Source: Ruoffia tabacinasalis
Lineage (GTDB): Bacteria; Bacillota; Bacilli; Lactobacillales; Aerococcaceae
Assembly (NCBI RefSeq): GCF_042652985.1
Contig: NZ_JBHSHQ010000017.1
Coordinates: 1 to 6,621, forward strand
Direction: 5' to 3'
Length of the DNA stretch: 6,621 nucleotides
The number at the start of each line of letters is the position of its first letter. Position 1 is the first letter of the stretch. The position numbers and the translations under genes were made by a program. This document shows positions 6,260 through 6,621 of the stretch, one piece after another. The notes below the pieces were generated by a model. That model had not been told where the DNA came from and did no database searches. It was given only the letters and a program-made list of their open reading frames with translations.

Positions 6260-6480
6260 ATAATGTTCCTTTCTAGTACGACTTCACTTTTTATCGAAGA
6301 TAGAGTTTTTCCTCTTGCCCCACATAATATCATTTACTATTAAAAAAGAGGATAGTTTCCTATTGTGTTGATTAATATAATACCTCGTCTTGCTGATTGA
6401 CTGGTAATAGGTACTCTTCGCCTTTTTCTGCTTACTTGTCGTTATAGTAATAATAATAAATGTACTCATTTCTATATTAT
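6260..6480 (-). promoter_or_regulatory. Leader region of the SIR2-herA operon
   Basis: This AT-rich stretch precedes the SIR2 start and should contain the operon promoter. The Shine-Dalgarno AAAGGA (6272-6267) is clear. Several -10-like hexamers occur on the minus strand, such as TATTAT within GATATTATG near 6325-6333, but none has a convincing -35, so I do not assign a promoter. A 61-codon open frame here (6284-6469) lacks a ribosome-binding site and has a low-complexity composition, and is probably not a gene. Confidence 0.35.
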
Positions 6481-6621
6481 GCTCTACACAAAACCATAGC
6501 AGGAAACTAGAATTTTAAAGCTTATAGCTGCTTATCTATCTCAAATTAAGTGGCGGATTTTATAATGAAGTTAGCCACTTCAAAAAATCCAATTAAATAA
6601 AAAACGCCATGTGAATTTCAT
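6481..6621. other. Unassigned intergenic end with nested inverted repeats
   Basis: No convincing gene is visible. AAGTGGC (6548-6554) and GCCACTT (6574-6580) form a perfect 7-bp stem. The competing pairs GGATTTT (6555-6561) with AAAATCC (6584-6590) and GAAGT (6567-6571) with ACTTC (6577-6581) would form a different fold. On the minus strand a short open stretch enters from the window edge, reading MKFTWRFLFNWIF and then TGA (6582-6580). It could be the tail of an upstream gene or nothing. Confidence 0.35.

Noticed and set aside
6284..6469. 61-codon minus-strand open frame
   Set aside because: There is no Shine-Dalgarno, the composition is low-complexity (runs of Ile, Thr and Lys), no family is recognised, and it lies in the expected promoter region of the SIR2 operon.
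6580..6621. Short minus-strand coding tail MKFTWRFLFNWIF entering from the window edge
   Set aside because: Only 13 codons are visible with no homology I recognise. It may be chance, so it is mentioned but not called as a gene.

Overview
The window looks like accessory DNA from a low-GC Gram-positive bacterium, probably Bacillus or a relative. The evidence is AT-rich sequence, strong AGGAGG-type Shine-Dalgarno sites a normal distance from ATG starts, and IS21-family elements of the kind common in Bacillales. This assignment is inference.

Left part (about 1-2640) is an insertion-sequence nest. A minus-strand IS21-family element carries istA (DDE transposase, 566-2116) and istB (helper ATPase, 12-569), overlapping by ATGA. 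Its outer end is at about 2278, with three terminal repeats at an exact 22-bp period. istB loses its normal sequence just after the Walker B motif (near position 62), so the far end of the element is missing or displaced. On the other side of the 2278 end lies the C-terminal half of a different istB, on the plus strand (2279-2570). It is followed by its own terminal repeats at an exact 24-bp period, so one IS21 element appears to have inserted into the istB of another. The istA leader can fold so that its ribosome-binding site pairs with an upstream CCTCCT.

The middle gap (2619-2935) holds a strong plus-strand terminator and a weak minus-strand terminator candidate, but no gene that I can see.

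Right part (2936-6259) is a minus-strand two-gene operon recognisable as a SIR2-HerA antiphage system. It encodes a SIR2-type NAD-hydrolysing protein followed, with an 11-bp overlap, by a HerA/DUF87 ATPase. In the current model of this family the two proteins form a large complex and infection triggers NAD+ depletion. The unusual point is that the SIR2 gene is in two frames. A 62-residue piece with the NAD-binding GSGAS motif ends at a TAA, and the remaining 323 residues with the catalytic NYD and HG motifs lie in the -1 frame. A slippery heptamer TTTAAAG sits directly before that TAA and a 6-bp hairpin begins 4 nt after the heptamer. This is either a programmed -1 frameshift making a 389-residue SIR2, or a one-base mutation that has inactivated the defence system.

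The right end (6260-6621) is the AT-rich leader of the operon plus an unassigned stretch with inverted repeats. No convincing gene is seen there.
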